A stretch of 64,000 nt of DNA, from positions 129,742 through 193,741 of the forward strand of contig NZ_BMKU01000007.1 in assembly GCF_014644495.1 (NCBI RefSeq). Reading direction: 5' to 3'. The first letter of the stretch is position 1. Every line of letters begins with the position of its first letter. Below, piece after piece: positions 50,765 to 60,279 of the stretch. Both the position numbers and the translations under genes were made by a program. Source of the stretch: Pseudarthrobacter polychromogenes (GTDB lineage: Bacteria > Actinomycetota > Actinomycetes > Actinomycetales > Micrococcaceae). Below the pieces are notes generated by a model. The model was not told the DNA's origin, ran no database searches, and worked only from the letters and a program-made list of their open reading frames with translations.

Positions 50765-52932
50765 AGGAAGTGCTGGCTCCGTGCCTGCAGTGCCGCCGCC
50801 TGCCGGTTGTCGGACGCGCCGGCGTGGCCGCCCTCCAAAGCTTCATGGAACCAGACATTCGGAATGCCCATGGCCAGCATCCGCGCGGCCATCTTGCGCG
50901 CCTGGACGGGACCAACCCGGTCATCGGAGGTTGCGGTCCAGATGAACGTTTCCGGGTATTCCACCCCGTCCTTGAGCAGGTGGTAGGGGGAGAAGGTCCT
51001 GATGTATTCCCACTGCTCGGCGACGTCCGGGTCGCCGTACTCGGCAATCCAGGAGTGGCCTGCGGACAGCCTGGTGTAGCGGCGCATGTCCAGCAGCGGC
51101 ACCCCGCAGGACACGGCGCCGAACAGTTCCGGGTACTTGGTGAGCATGTTGCCCACCAGCAGGCCGCCGTTGGATCCGCCCACGCAGCCCAGCCGTTCGC
51201 GCGAGGTGACCCCGCGGGACATGAGGTCCCGGGCGACGGCGGCGAAGTCCTGGTAGGCCTTGTGCCGGTTCTCCTGGAGGGCTGCGCGGTGCCATGCCGG
51301 CCCGTACTCGCCGCCGCCGCGGATGTTCGCCACCACGTAGACGCCGCCGCGGGAGTGGGGAGCATCTCCGTCAGCGCCGGCGGACAGAGAGGTGCGGCGC
51401 TCCAGCCAGGCCCTGCCCACCGTGCCGCTGTAGGCCGGCGTGCGGGACACCTCAAACCCGCCGTAGCCGGAAAGCTGAGTGGGATTCTGCCCGTCCAGCG
51501 CCAGGTCCCGCGGGGCCACCTGGAAGTAGGGAACACGGGTGCCGTCCTCGGACACGGCGAAATGCTGCTGCACTTCATAGTCGCCGTCAGCAAAGAACGA
51601 CGGCGACGCCTTCACCACGGCGTGCCGGCCCACCACGCCGGGCGTCCCGTCTGTGGTCCTTTCCAGCGTGCCGCGCATCAGCGTGGTGGGAGTGGTGAAC
51701 CCGGTGGCGACGAGCCAGAAGTCGTCACCCGCGCCGCCGTCGGACACTTCCGCGTCCTCATCGTCCACGGCGTAGGCGTTGACATCGTGCAGGGGCGGGC
51801 AGGCGTCGAGGAGCGTGGCGGCCCAGGCGCCACCCGGACCGTCAACCGGGCGGGAAGGATCAAGGACCCGGATTTCGGACGAAACATCCTTGAGGAGGTT
51901 GAGCAGCAGGAAGTTCCGGGTCCAGCTCCAGGACTGCAGCGACGTGCGGGCGTCGGGGGTGAACAGCACCGCCAGCTCCCGTGCGCCGGCGAGATAGTCC
52001 TCGAACCCGCAGGCAAGCAGTGAACCGGCCGGGTACGTGGTTCCGTCGATCACCCAGTCCTGCTGCGGGCGGAACAGGAGCCATTCCCGGTGCGCGCTGA
52101 CGTTTACGTCGGTGGGCACGTCGATCTGCACCCACTCTCCGTCCCGCAGCACCAGGTTCTTCCGGTTGAAGAAGTCGATGTAGTCTACGGCGAACGTCCG
52201 CTCGTATCCGGGAGTGGAGTCGTGCGCCACCACGGCCATCATGTGCTGCTCGGCAACCTCGAACAGCAGGGGCGCGCCGGCCAGCTCCGCACCGCGCTTC
52301 AGCGTGACCGCTGTCCGGGCGTAGGAAGAAGCGGTCTTCGGCAGCCCCTCCGCGGTGGAGGCGACCAGCAGCGTGTCCGCGTCCAGCCACGAAACGTTGC
52401 CCTTCGCCGTCGGCAGGTCAAAACCGCCCTGCGCCGGATCCACGAAGGACCGGCTCTCCACGTCGAACTCACGGTACCTGCTCGCATCGCCGCCGTCGGG
52501 GGAGAGCGCCAGCAGGGCCAGCCGGTAAGGCTCGCCGGCATTGGGACGGAGGAAGGTTGCGCCGTGGAACACCCACTCCAGGCCCTCGGCTGCAGCCAGC
52601 TCATCGACGTCGAGCAGCACATCCCACTCGGGGGAATCCGTGCAGTAGCTCTCCCACGCCGTGCGCCGCCACAGGCCCTTGGGGTTGTGGCGGTCCTTCC
52701 AGAAGTTGTAGTACCAGTCCCCGCGCTTGCCCACCATGGCGATCCGGTCCGTGGAGTCCAGCACCTCCAGGATGCTTCCTTCCAGGCCGGCGTAGTCCGC
52801 ATCCTCCAGGAGGTCTTCGGTGCGCGAGTTCTGCTCCTTGACCCAGGCAAGCTGCTCTTCGCCGTAGATCTCCTCCAGCCAGACATTCTCGTCGACGGGC
52901 TCGGGCGCTGAATCAGCTGCAGTGGTGGTCAT
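50734..52932 (-). CDS. prolyl oligopeptidase-family serine peptidase
   Basis: A 732-residue protein of S9A type. The N-terminal beta-propeller has WLEEIYGEEQLAWVKEQN near residue 17, and the C-terminal alpha/beta-hydrolase the triad Ser in GCVGGSNGGLLVG, Asp in TSDDRVGPVQA and His in EGGHAGASDN. The NIRGGGEYGPAWH loop precedes the nucleophile. It cleaves short peptides after proline in the cytoplasm (no signal peptide). ATG 52932 is used; an in-frame TTG at 52944 is less likely. Confidence 0.93.
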   Translation of the reverse strand: MTTTAADSAPEPVDENVWLEEIYGEEQLAWVKEQNSRTEDLLEDADYAGLEGSILEVLDSTDRIAMVGKRGDWYYNFWKDRHNPKGLWRRTAWESYCTDSPEWDVLLDVDELAAAEGLEWVFHGATFLRPNAGEPYRLALLALSPDGGDASRYREFDVESRSFVDPAQGGFDLPTAKGNVSWLDADTLLVASTAEGLPKTASSYARTAVTLKRGAELAGAPLLFEVAEQHMMAVVAHDSTPGYERTFAVDYIDFFNRKNLVLRDGEWVQIDVPTDVNVSAHREWLLFRPQQDWVIDGTTYPAGSLLACGFEDYLAGARELAVLFTPDARTSLQSWSWTRNFLLLNLLKDVSSEIRVLDPSRPVDGPGGAWAATLLDACPPLHDVNAYAVDDEDAEVSDGGAGDDFWLVATGFTTPTTLMRGTLERTTDGTPGVVGRHAVVKASPSFFADGDYEVQQHFAVSEDGTRVPYFQVAPRDLALDGQNPTQLSGYGGFEVSRTPAYSGTVGRAWLERRTSLSAGADGDAPHSRGGVYVVANIRGGGEYGPAWHRAALQENRHKAYQDFAAVARDLMSRGVTSRERLGCVGGSNGGLLVGNMLTKYPELFGAVSCGVPLLDMRRYTRLSAGHSWIAEYGDPDVAEQWEYIRTFSPYHLLKDGVEYPETFIWTATSDDRVGPVQARKMAARMLAMGIPNVWFHEALEGGHAGASDNRQAAALQARSQHFLWKALAGGLA

Positions 52933-52984
52933 TGGGCCATCCAAACAACTTAGCTGCCGGCGGGCAAGTCACGCGTTCAGCCCG

Positions 52985-52990
52985 TACGCT
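52985..52990 (+). promoter_or_regulatory. -10 hexamer for the flavoprotein at 52998
   Basis: TACGCT ends 7 nt before GTG 52998. The divergent peptidase start lies 65 nt away. Confidence 0.35.
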
Positions 52991-52997
52991 GGATGCC

Positions 52998-54938
52998 GTG
53001 GAAAAAACGCAGAGCATCCGGACCTCCATCATCGGTGCAGGTCCCCGGGGCACCAGCGTTCTGGAACGCCTGCTCGCCCACACGGCCGCGCACGCCGCAA
53101 CCGGCACCGAGCCGGTGCAGCTCCACATCGACGTCATCGACCCCTACCCGGCAGGGCCCGGGCACGTGTGGCAGCCGCAGCAGTCACGGCTGTACCTGAT
53201 GAACACGCAGTCCTTCTATCCCACCTTGGTTCCTCAGGACCCTGCCCTGGCCGCTCCCGTCGCCGGGACCACCTTTGACCAGTGGCGGGTGCGGCAGCAG
53301 GCACACCCGTCGCCGTCCCTCACCGCTGATGAGCGGGCTGAACTGGCCGTCCTCGAATCCAGCGACTTCCCCAGCCGGGCCCTGTACGGCCGCTACCTCC
53401 GCTGCACCCTGGACGAGCTGACGGAGAAGGCACCCGACGGCGTCACCATTGAATTCCACGAAACGTCTGCCGAATCGGTGCGCCGGGCCGCGGACGGAAC
53501 GTTCGACGTCGGCCTGGCGGGGGGAGCCACGTTCCGCACCAACGCCGTGGTGCTTGCCCTGGGGCACGTCCCGTCCCGGCTGAACCCGGAACAGCGTGAC
53601 CTGCAGGGCGCGGCGGAGCAGCTGGGCCTGCGGTACCTGCCGCCCGCGGTGCCGGCCGACGTCGACTGGGCGGCCATCCCCCCCGGCCAGCCCGTCCTGG
53701 TCCGCGGCATGGGCCTGAACTTCTTTGACGCCATGGGCCAGCTCACCGAGGGCCGCGGCGGAAAGTTCGTCAGCAACGGCGGGAAGCTGGACTACGAACC
53801 GTCCGGCCAGGAGCCGCTGATCATCGCCGCCTCACGCCGGGGGACGCCGTACCGGGCCAAAGCGGCGCTCGCCGGCTACTATCCTGCTTCGGTTACCCTG
53901 CGGTACCTTACCGACGCCGCCCTGGAACGCTTCCGCACCGCGGGAATCCGGCCGGGTTTCGACCACGACCTCTGGCCGCTGCTGCACCGCGACACGCTCT
54001 GGGCGTACTACTCAACTCTGGTGCGCTCGCAGCCAGGCGCGGTTCCCGATACCGCTGCTTTCCTGACCGCGCTTGAAGAGGCGCTGCACCCGCATGCCCA
54101 TAGTGCTGCCAAGTGGGAGGACAGTGTCGAGAGCGTCCTGGCCGTGCACGTGGGCCCGCGGCACCGGCTCGACCTGCCCGGACTGGCAGCGCCGCTGGCC
54201 GGACGTTCCTTCGCTTCGCGCACCCAGCTTGACGCCGCCGTCGTCGAATACCTGCTCGACGACGCCCGCCGCTCAGCCCTGGGCGAGGATGACCCGGTGA
54301 AGATGGCCATCGGCGCCCTGCACCGCGGCCGGGCGGTCCTAAAAACGGCAGTGGCCGACGGCGGCATCACCGACGAGTCATGGGTCGCCGGGCTGCGGGG
54401 CTGGTTCGAGTCCTTCGTGGAAGGGCTTGCGAGCGGGCCGCCGGCGCTCCGCTCGGAGCAGCTGGCTGCGCTGGCAAGGGCCGGGATTGTCAGCTTCGTG
54501 GGGCCCGACCCCAAGTTCGGCGTGGACCGCAGGAACGCTGTGTTTACCGCCTCGTCCCCCTGGGTGGACGGACCGCCCGTGACGGCAAGGACCATGGTGG
54601 AGGCGCTCGCGCCCGGCAACAGGGTGTCCGCAAACGAGTCGCCGGTGCTTGAGCAGCTGCTCGCGGACGGGCTGGCCAGGCCGCGGCTGATGATGACCGC
54701 GGAGGGCGCACCCGTGCAGTCCACGGGCCTGGATGTTGTGCCCCACCCCTACCGGCCGGTGGCAGCGAACGGGTCCGTGACGGAGAACCTTTACGTGCTG
54801 GGCCTGCAGCTCTCGTCCTCGCAGTGGGGAACAGCCATCGCCGCGGAGGCCGTGCAGCCCGGACAGCCCGCCTACCGGAGCGGCCAGCGGACGCTAAGGG
54901 ACGCCGACGAGATCGCCCGGGCCATCCTGGGGCTGTAA
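52998..54938 (+). CDS. FAD/NAD(P)-binding protein (FAD-NAD(P)-binding family)
   Basis: A 646-residue protein. N-terminal Rossmann motif IRTSIIGAGPRGTSVLERLL (about residues 7-26), DVIDPYPAGPGHVWQ and VVLALGHVPSRLN are typical of the actinobacterial FAD-NAD(P)-binding family, sometimes mislabelled adenylate cyclase. The C-terminus has ENLYVLGLQLSSSQWGTAIA, a likely FAD-closing strand. The substrate is unknown. GTG 52998 is chosen for the TACGCT hexamer 7 nt upstream and because the protein begins directly with the fold. Confidence 0.78.
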   Translation: MEKTQSIRTSIIGAGPRGTSVLERLLAHTAAHAATGTEPVQLHIDVIDPYPAGPGHVWQPQQSRLYLMNTQSFYPTLVPQDPALAAPVAGTTFDQWRVRQQAHPSPSLTADERAELAVLESSDFPSRALYGRYLRCTLDELTEKAPDGVTIEFHETSAESVRRAADGTFDVGLAGGATFRTNAVVLALGHVPSRLNPEQRDLQGAAEQLGLRYLPPAVPADVDWAAIPPGQPVLVRGMGLNFFDAMGQLTEGRGGKFVSNGGKLDYEPSGQEPLIIAASRRGTPYRAKAALAGYYPASVTLRYLTDAALERFRTAGIRPGFDHDLWPLLHRDTLWAYYSTLVRSQPGAVPDTAAFLTALEEALHPHAHSAAKWEDSVESVLAVHVGPRHRLDLPGLAAPLAGRSFASRTQLDAAVVEYLLDDARRSALGEDDPVKMAIGALHRGRAVLKTAVADGGITDESWVAGLRGWFESFVEGLASGPPALRSEQLAALARAGIVSFVGPDPKFGVDRRNAVFTASSPWVDGPPVTARTMVEALAPGNRVSANESPVLEQLLADGLARPRLMMTAEGAPVQSTGLDVVPHPYRPVAANGSVTENLYVLGLQLSSSQWGTAIAAEAVQPGQPAYRSGQRTLRDADEIARAILGL

Positions 54939-54945
54939 ACCCCCG

Positions 54946-55039
54946 GGACGCTCTCTCACTTGATGCGATTAAAGCCCAGATGCTCTCTCACGAGTGAGAG
55001 AGCATCTGGGGAAATGGCGCCTTAAGTGAGAGAGCGTCC
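54946..55039. repeat. nested inverted repeat built from GCTCTCTCAC
   Basis: An inner 17-bp perfect hairpin (CCCAGATGCTCTCTCAC 54975-54991 against 54994-55010, 2-nt loop) is enclosed by an outer 16-bp perfect pair (GGACGCTCTCTCACTT 54946-54961 against 55024-55039). All four arms share GCTCTCTCAC or its complement. It lies between convergent genes and may act as a bidirectional terminator, but the internal duplication suggests a REP/MITE-like element. Confidence 0.85.
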
Positions 55040-55076
55040 GTGGATTTCCGGACCTTTCACACCTTCAGGCGGGGCG

Positions 55077-58000
55077 TCAGCCGCGCAGGCAGGCCCGGTA
55101 GGCAGCCATGGCCTGGCCGTAGTTCAGCTGGCCGGCCAGGTCCGCAGGCCGTGCCGGCTTGACCGGGGCCGTGCAAACCGGTCCGGCGGGGTCGGCTGCT
55201 GCCACCTTGACCCCTACCGTGACCCTCGTGCCCGATTCCGCCGCGGTGAGGACCAATGTTCCCGGCCCGGCAGCGGCACTTGAGGGGACGGCCAGGTTCA
55301 CTGTTGCGGAACCGGCTGTGACCGGCACGGACCCGAGCTCGGTCACAACCCCGGCGGTGTCCGTGAACACTGCCGTGAGGGTCTTGTTGACCGGGCTGCC
55401 CAGGGAGGTCAGGTCCAGCTTGGAGACCGTGAGGCTGACCGTTTCGCCGGGCTTGACCTCACTGGCGGTGGTGTTCGTGACGGCCACCGATCGCCGGGCG
55501 AAATCGGGCGAAACCGGGCTGCTGTCCTGCAGGTAGCCGATCCACGCGTCACGGTCCACCAGCCCCGAGTCTTTGGTGTTGGCACCTTCGGTGAAAACGC
55601 GGAAGTTATCGCCCCCGGTTGCCAGGAAGCTGAAGGTGCCCACCCGGTAGGACCTGGCCGGATCGAGCGCAGCCCCGTTCACGCGGACGGAGGTGATGCG
55701 GTCACCGGCGGGCCGTGCGGCGTCGTAGGTGTAGTTCACGTTCTCGGACAGGCCCAGCTGGATGTAGGCACGGCTGGGAACCGTGCCGTCCGGGTTGGTC
55801 TGCCATTGCTGCTCCAGCAGCGTCTTGAACTGTGCACCGGTCAGGGACGTGGTCCACAGGTTGTTGACGAACGGGAGCACCGCATTGGCTTCGGCGTAGG
55901 TAATGGTGCCGTCCGGGGCGTAGTAGAGCTCGTTCCGCAAGCCGCCGGCATTGACCACACCGATCTCAGCACCGCCCAGTTCGGCCGGCTGCAACGAGTT
56001 GAGCAGCGAGTCCGCCACCAGGTTGCCCAGCGTGGATTCGCTGCTGCGGTCATCACGTTTTGCCACGCCGGCGGCGTCCGTGGTGAATGCTGTGGTGATG
56101 TCCGCCGTGACAGCACCAACGGGCTGGTTGCCGACGACGGCGGCATCCGCCAGTGCCTTCTTCACGATCGCGTCGACGGCGGCCACGCGCGGGTAGGCGG
56201 CGACCAGGTCTGCGGCAGGATCCGTGGTGCGCTTCACGTTTCCGGCCTTGTACGCGGTCACTTGCTTGGTGGCGGTGTCCACGGTGAGCTGGATCTGCCC
56301 CACGTTCTCGCCGTAGTTGCCCGTCTGGACAATCGGCCGGGTCTTGCCCTCCATGCCGGGAACCGGTGCGTCCCACGCGTATTCCTTGTGGGTGTGCCCG
56401 GTGAAGATGGCGTCAACGTCCGGGGATGTTTCGGTGACCAGCTTCGCGAACGGGCCGCCGGCCGCCACTTCCTCCGCCAGGGTGGAGCCTTCCACCGTTC
56501 CCGAACCGGCGCCGTCGTGGTTTTCCACGATGATGACGTCGGCCAGGTTCTCCGCGGTGATCCGTGCGGCCGCCCGGTTGATGGCGTCCACGGGATCGCC
56601 AAACTCAAGGTCGGCAATCCCGGCGGGGGTCACCAGGGAAGGAACTTCCTGCGTGACCGTGCCGACGACGGCCACCTTGATGCCGTTCATGTCCAGGACG
56701 GTGAACTCCGGCAGGGCCGGCTCGGTGGTGCCCTTCTTGTACACGTTCGCACCCAGGTAGGGGAACCTGGCGTTGGTGCCCCCGGCGATGACGCGGTCCT
56801 GCAGGTCGGCCCAGCCGCCGTCGAACTCGTGGTTGCCCACGGCCGAGGCCCGAAGCTCCAGGGCGTTCAGCACATCGATGGTGGGCTGGTCCTTGGCGAC
56901 CGCGGAGGCAAACAGCGACGCGCCGATGTTGTCGCCGGCTGAGAGGAAGGCGGTGGCGCCGGGGGCGGCCGCTGCGCGGAGTTTCTCGATGGTGCCCGCG
57001 AACAGGACCGTGTTGGTGTCGATCCTGCCGTGGAAGTCGTTGATGCCCAGGAAGTTCAGGTCAACGGCGGCGGGAGCAGACTGCAGGTCCAGGCCCACCA
57101 CCACGGGATCGTGGTCGCTGGCGCGGAACTGGTCCGGTGCGTAGTAGTTGGTGACGTTGTTGTTGTAGCGGCTGTATTCCAGTGCCACGGACTCAACCGA
57201 GTTGATATTCCAGATGTCAGCCCCGGTGACCACCGCATTGGCGGCGGGGGAGGCCAGGATGTGGTCCAGCGAGCCCACCATGCCGCCGAAGAGGTAGGAG
57301 TGCTTGGCGGTGCCGCCGGCGTTGCGGGCTTTCTCGTCCTGGTTGACGTAGCCCTCAGCGGTGAAGACGCTGATGGGGTCTTCCTTGGCATAAGCGTTGA
57401 AGTCGCCGATCAGGAACACCTTGTCCGTGCCCTTGGACTGCTGCAGGGACTTGGTGAACTCCAGCAGGGACTTCGCCTGGGCTGTGCGCGCCAGGTTTGA
57501 TGCGCCCTGCCCCTGGTCCGTGTCCTCGGGCGTGGCAGCGGAGCCTTTGGACTTGAAGTGGTTTGCGATGGCGATGAACTCTGTCCCCGCACCGCCACCC
57601 ACGGGCTTGAACACCTGGGCCAGCGGCTTGCGGGCGTTGGAGAACGCCACGGTGTCGTTGTGGATGATGGATTCACCCACGGGCTCCGCAACGGCCTTCT
57701 TGTAGATGAAGGCGGTGCGGATCATGTCCTCGTCGCTCAGCGGCGGCGCGTTGGCAGGCGAGCGGACGTAATCCCAGATGCCCGGCGTCTCGATGTTCAG
57801 GGCGTCCACCAGCTTGGCCAGGGCGTCGTCCCGGTTCTTGCCGAACTGTGCCGAGTTTTCGATCTCCATCAGCGTGACAACATCGGCGCCGGCCTTGGAG
57901 ATGGCGGCAACGATCTTGTCCTGCTGCCGGTTGAAGTTCTCCGCGTTGGCAGCCCCGCGCGCATCGCACCCGCCGCGGACCGTGATCGGGTTGCCGGCCC

Positions 58001-59630
58001 TGTCCTCGTAGTAGGTGCAGCCGGTCAGGGTGTCCCCTGTGGTGGGGAAGTAGTTGAGCACGTTGAAGGAGGCGATCTTGAGGTTGCCGCCCACCGCTGC
58101 GGGAGCGTCCGTCCTGGTGGCCCCAAAGGTTGCGGGCTGGACAGAGGCCTTGTTCGTATCCGTGAGGTGGGTCAGCGGCTGGAGTTTCCAGGCATTGTTG
58201 CCGTATCCCAGCACCACATTGGTGGTGAAGGTGGCGGGGGCGCCCACCCGTACCGGGTCCGCCGTGGTCAGGTAGGGGAGGACCTGCGCCTTCGTGGTGG
58301 GGTCCTTGAGGAAGTTGGTGCTGGAGCCGTCGTCGAGCTTGATCCCGCGGGCGGCGTTGTCCGCCACCGTCGCGGTGTACCCGGCGGAGCCGTAGGGAGC
58401 GACGGCGGTGGGCTGGACCAGCGGCGTTGTTCCGCCGGCGAGGCCGATCTCGCCGTACTGGTTCAGGGAGTAGTTGTCCGTGACGGTCAGCGGCCCCTGG
58501 GGTGCCAGGAGCATGCCTTCGAGGGATTCGCGGAAGGTTTCGCCGGCGGGCAGCGTGAACGGTGTGGCCTTGACCTCCGGCGCGGCCTCGGCCAGCTTGG
58601 TGAGTCCGGCCGCTGCGGTGACGTTCAGCTGGGTCATCCCGTAGTACTCCGCCACGGCACCGGTCACCTGCACGTGGTCTCCGGCCTGGACCGATGCCAC
58701 CGTGGCGGGGGAGTAGACGAAGATTCCGTCCGACGCGGCATGGTTGGTTGCCGTCAGGTCGCCGCCGGTTCCCGGTGTCTGCAGGTAGTAGCCGTTAAGG
58801 CCGCCGGTGGGGAAGACTGCGGTGACCTTTCCGGTGGTGGTCACTGTTGATCCGGTGAGGGGGCTTTGCGCACCCGTGCCCTGGATCTCGGCAATCGACG
58901 TGCTGGACGGCACGGGGGCCGGATCCGGGGTGGGGGCCGGACTGGGATCGGGCCCGGGGGCAGTGGAGCCGCTTGGGGTTGGACTGATTGTGGTGCTGAG
59001 GCTGAAGTCGGCGGCGTTGCTGTTGCTGTCCGCGCCGCCGCTGCGGTTCAGGCTCCTGGCGTCGCCCGTACCCGCAGGGCCTGCAGCTGCTGCGGTCTCG
59101 AAGGTGTTGGAGGAGCCGTAGCCCAGCAGGTCCGCAACGCCTGCGGGCTCCACCTGGGAACCGGTGGAAAGCGCGACGGCGGTGGGCTGCTTGGCGAGCA
59201 CGATGGTGCCGGATGTGCCGCTGAAGTTCAGGCCGCCCGCCACGAGGTCCGGGGTGGGGAGGGCGGCGCCGTTGGTTCCGTTGCTGGCACCCTGGATCAG
59301 GTAATGACCCTTTGCCGCGATGGTGCCGGTGAGGGGTGCCACGGTGGTGGGGGCTGCGAGCCCGGTTGCGGAACGGTACTGGACTGACCAGCCGTCCAGC
59401 CGCACCGGGGCGTCCGAGGAGTTGTAAAGCTCCAGGAACCGGTTCTTGTAGGCGGCGCCCGTGCTGCCGCCGCTGAGGTAGGCCTCGTTGATGACAACGG
59501 GGGATGTACCTGCCGCGGGTGAGACCTCCGCGGCTGTAGTGTCCGCAACTGCGGGAAATGCTGCCAGGGGAGCCAGCAGCCCCGCTGACAACGCTGTCCC
59601 CAGCGCTAGTTTCCAAGGTGTGTGATGCAT
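55077..59630 (-). CDS. secreted multidomain nuclease / 5'-nucleotidase
   Basis: A 1517-residue secreted protein. In order: signal peptide (1-29, ending FPAVADT); a lamin-tail-like domain (about 45-160, INEAYLSGGS..RFLELYNSS); a Pro-rich linker (about 222-245); an OB-fold region (to about 350); an ExeM/NucH-type endonuclease/exonuclease/phosphatase domain (about 518-842, KIASFNVLNYF, LMEIENS, GDFNAY, SDHDPVVVG); a metallophosphoesterase (about 857-1130, LGINDFHGRID, GNHEFDGGW, GHTHKEY); a 5'-nucleotidase C-terminal domain (about 1160-1345, NAGGLRNEL, ATGGDNFRVF); and an Ig-like tail. No LPXTG anchor. It likely degrades extracellular DNA and strips phosphate from the nucleotides. Confidence 0.9.
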   Translation of the reverse strand: MHHTPWKLALGTALSAGLLAPLAAFPAVADTTAAEVSPAAGTSPVVINEAYLSGGSTGAAYKNRFLELYNSSDAPVRLDGWSVQYRSATGLAAPTTVAPLTGTIAAKGHYLIQGASNGTNGAALPTPDLVAGGLNFSGTSGTIVLAKQPTAVALSTGSQVEPAGVADLLGYGSSNTFETAAAAGPAGTGDARSLNRSGGADSNSNAADFSLSTTISPTPSGSTAPGPDPSPAPTPDPAPVPSSTSIAEIQGTGAQSPLTGSTVTTTGKVTAVFPTGGLNGYYLQTPGTGGDLTATNHAASDGIFVYSPATVASVQAGDHVQVTGAVAEYYGMTQLNVTAAAGLTKLAEAAPEVKATPFTLPAGETFRESLEGMLLAPQGPLTVTDNYSLNQYGEIGLAGGTTPLVQPTAVAPYGSAGYTATVADNAARGIKLDDGSSTNFLKDPTTKAQVLPYLTTADPVRVGAPATFTTNVVLGYGNNAWKLQPLTHLTDTNKASVQPATFGATRTDAPAAVGGNLKIASFNVLNYFPTTGDTLTGCTYYEDRAGNPITVRGGCDARGAANAENFNRQQDKIVAAISKAGADVVTLMEIENSAQFGKNRDDALAKLVDALNIETPGIWDYVRSPANAPPLSDEDMIRTAFIYKKAVAEPVGESIIHNDTVAFSNARKPLAQVFKPVGGGAGTEFIAIANHFKSKGSAATPEDTDQGQGASNLARTAQAKSLLEFTKSLQQSKGTDKVFLIGDFNAYAKEDPISVFTAEGYVNQDEKARNAGGTAKHSYLFGGMVGSLDHILASPAANAVVTGADIWNINSVESVALEYSRYNNNVTNYYAPDQFRASDHDPVVVGLDLQSAPAAVDLNFLGINDFHGRIDTNTVLFAGTIEKLRAAAAPGATAFLSAGDNIGASLFASAVAKDQPTIDVLNALELRASAVGNHEFDGGWADLQDRVIAGGTNARFPYLGANVYKKGTTEPALPEFTVLDMNGIKVAVVGTVTQEVPSLVTPAGIADLEFGDPVDAINRAAARITAENLADVIIVENHDGAGSGTVEGSTLAEEVAAGGPFAKLVTETSPDVDAIFTGHTHKEYAWDAPVPGMEGKTRPIVQTGNYGENVGQIQLTVDTATKQVTAYKAGNVKRTTDPAADLVAAYPRVAAVDAIVKKALADAAVVGNQPVGAVTADITTAFTTDAAGVAKRDDRSSESTLGNLVADSLLNSLQPAELGGAEIGVVNAGGLRNELYYAPDGTITYAEANAVLPFVNNLWTTSLTGAQFKTLLEQQWQTNPDGTVPSRAYIQLGLSENVNYTYDAARPAGDRITSVRVNGAALDPARSYRVGTFSFLATGGDNFRVFTEGANTKDSGLVDRDAWIGYLQDSSPVSPDFARRSVAVTNTTASEVKPGETVSLTVSKLDLTSLGSPVNKTLTAVFTDTAGVVTELGSVPVTAGSATVNLAVPSSAAAGPGTLVLTAAESGTRVTVGVKVAAADPAGPVCTAPVKPARPADLAGQLNYGQAMAAYRACLRG

Positions 59631-60037
59631 CCGCTCTTACTTTCATAGGGGTGTCCCGGTGGGGACCCGATGGAAGATGTCCGGGTTGTACCGACGGACA
59701 GGGGCCCGGATCCTGCTCCTGGTCAAGTGGTATCCGGCACATCACAACAGCGCTGAATGAACGCAGGGTTGATAGCGCGTGCATTCGGCGGGACGCTCCC
59801 CAGCGGAACGGGCCACCTACCGGCCGGGAGCCCCAGTAGCCCCGGTTCCGGTGATGCTGTTGGCGGTATGTGGTGGCCGGCATCTACCCCAGTGTGCCGA
59901 CTATCACAAAGGATACCGGCCGGTAGCTTTGCTGGAAGGGGACTGCCGAAATTTGCCAGGACAATTTACGTGCTGGCACCGGTTCCCCGTCATGGCGGCC
60001 CACGTCAGGACCGGCGGCGCCTGCCGCAGGTTAAACG
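59631..60037. other. intergenic region upstream of the secreted nuclease
   Basis: About 400 bases without a supportable gene; the open frames that cross it run into tRNA-Ser and show no recognisable protein. It contains the perfect palindrome TACCGGCCGGTA (59914-59925), with an imperfect copy of its core (TACCGGCCGG) near 59818. TTGACC on the minus strand about 100 bp upstream of the nuclease start could be a -35, but no convincing -10 follows. Confidence 0.4.
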
Positions 60038-60080
60038 AAGGACCCCTGCCTGCCAGGCATGCTGGCGGACAGGGGTCCTT
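60038..60080 (-). terminator. hairpin after tRNA-Ser(UGA)
   Basis: AAGGACCCCTG pairs perfectly with CAGGGGTCCTT around a 21-nt loop. It begins 5 nt after the tRNA on the minus strand, with only a weak T-rich tail. Confidence 0.65.
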
Positions 60081-60084
60081 TTCG

Positions 60085-60172
60085 CGGAAGGTAAGAGATT
60101 CGAACTCTTGGTACGGGGTTACCGCACACTAGTTTTCAAGACTAGCTCCTTCGGCCGCTCGGACAACCTTCC
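60085..60172 (-). tRNA. tRNA-Ser (anticodon UGA)
   Basis: Acceptor GGAAGGT/ACCTTCC, anticodon stem CTAGT/ACTAG with loop CTTGAAA (TGA), a long variable arm and T-arm AAGAG-TTCGAAT-CTCTT. CCA is not encoded. Confidence 0.95.
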
Positions 60173-60279
60173 TCAACAAGTAGTGTTTCATAGGCACTTG
60201 CCTGCAACAAAACAGAGTCCGGAAGGTGTCCGGTGCACACTGGTTGCACGCAGTATTCAGTCAGAAACGGGAGTGTTCC

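Noticed and set aside
54946..55039. Considered as an insertion-sequence end or integron-type recombination site
   Set aside because: No transposase or integrase gene, no target-site duplication visible, and both flanking genes are intact.
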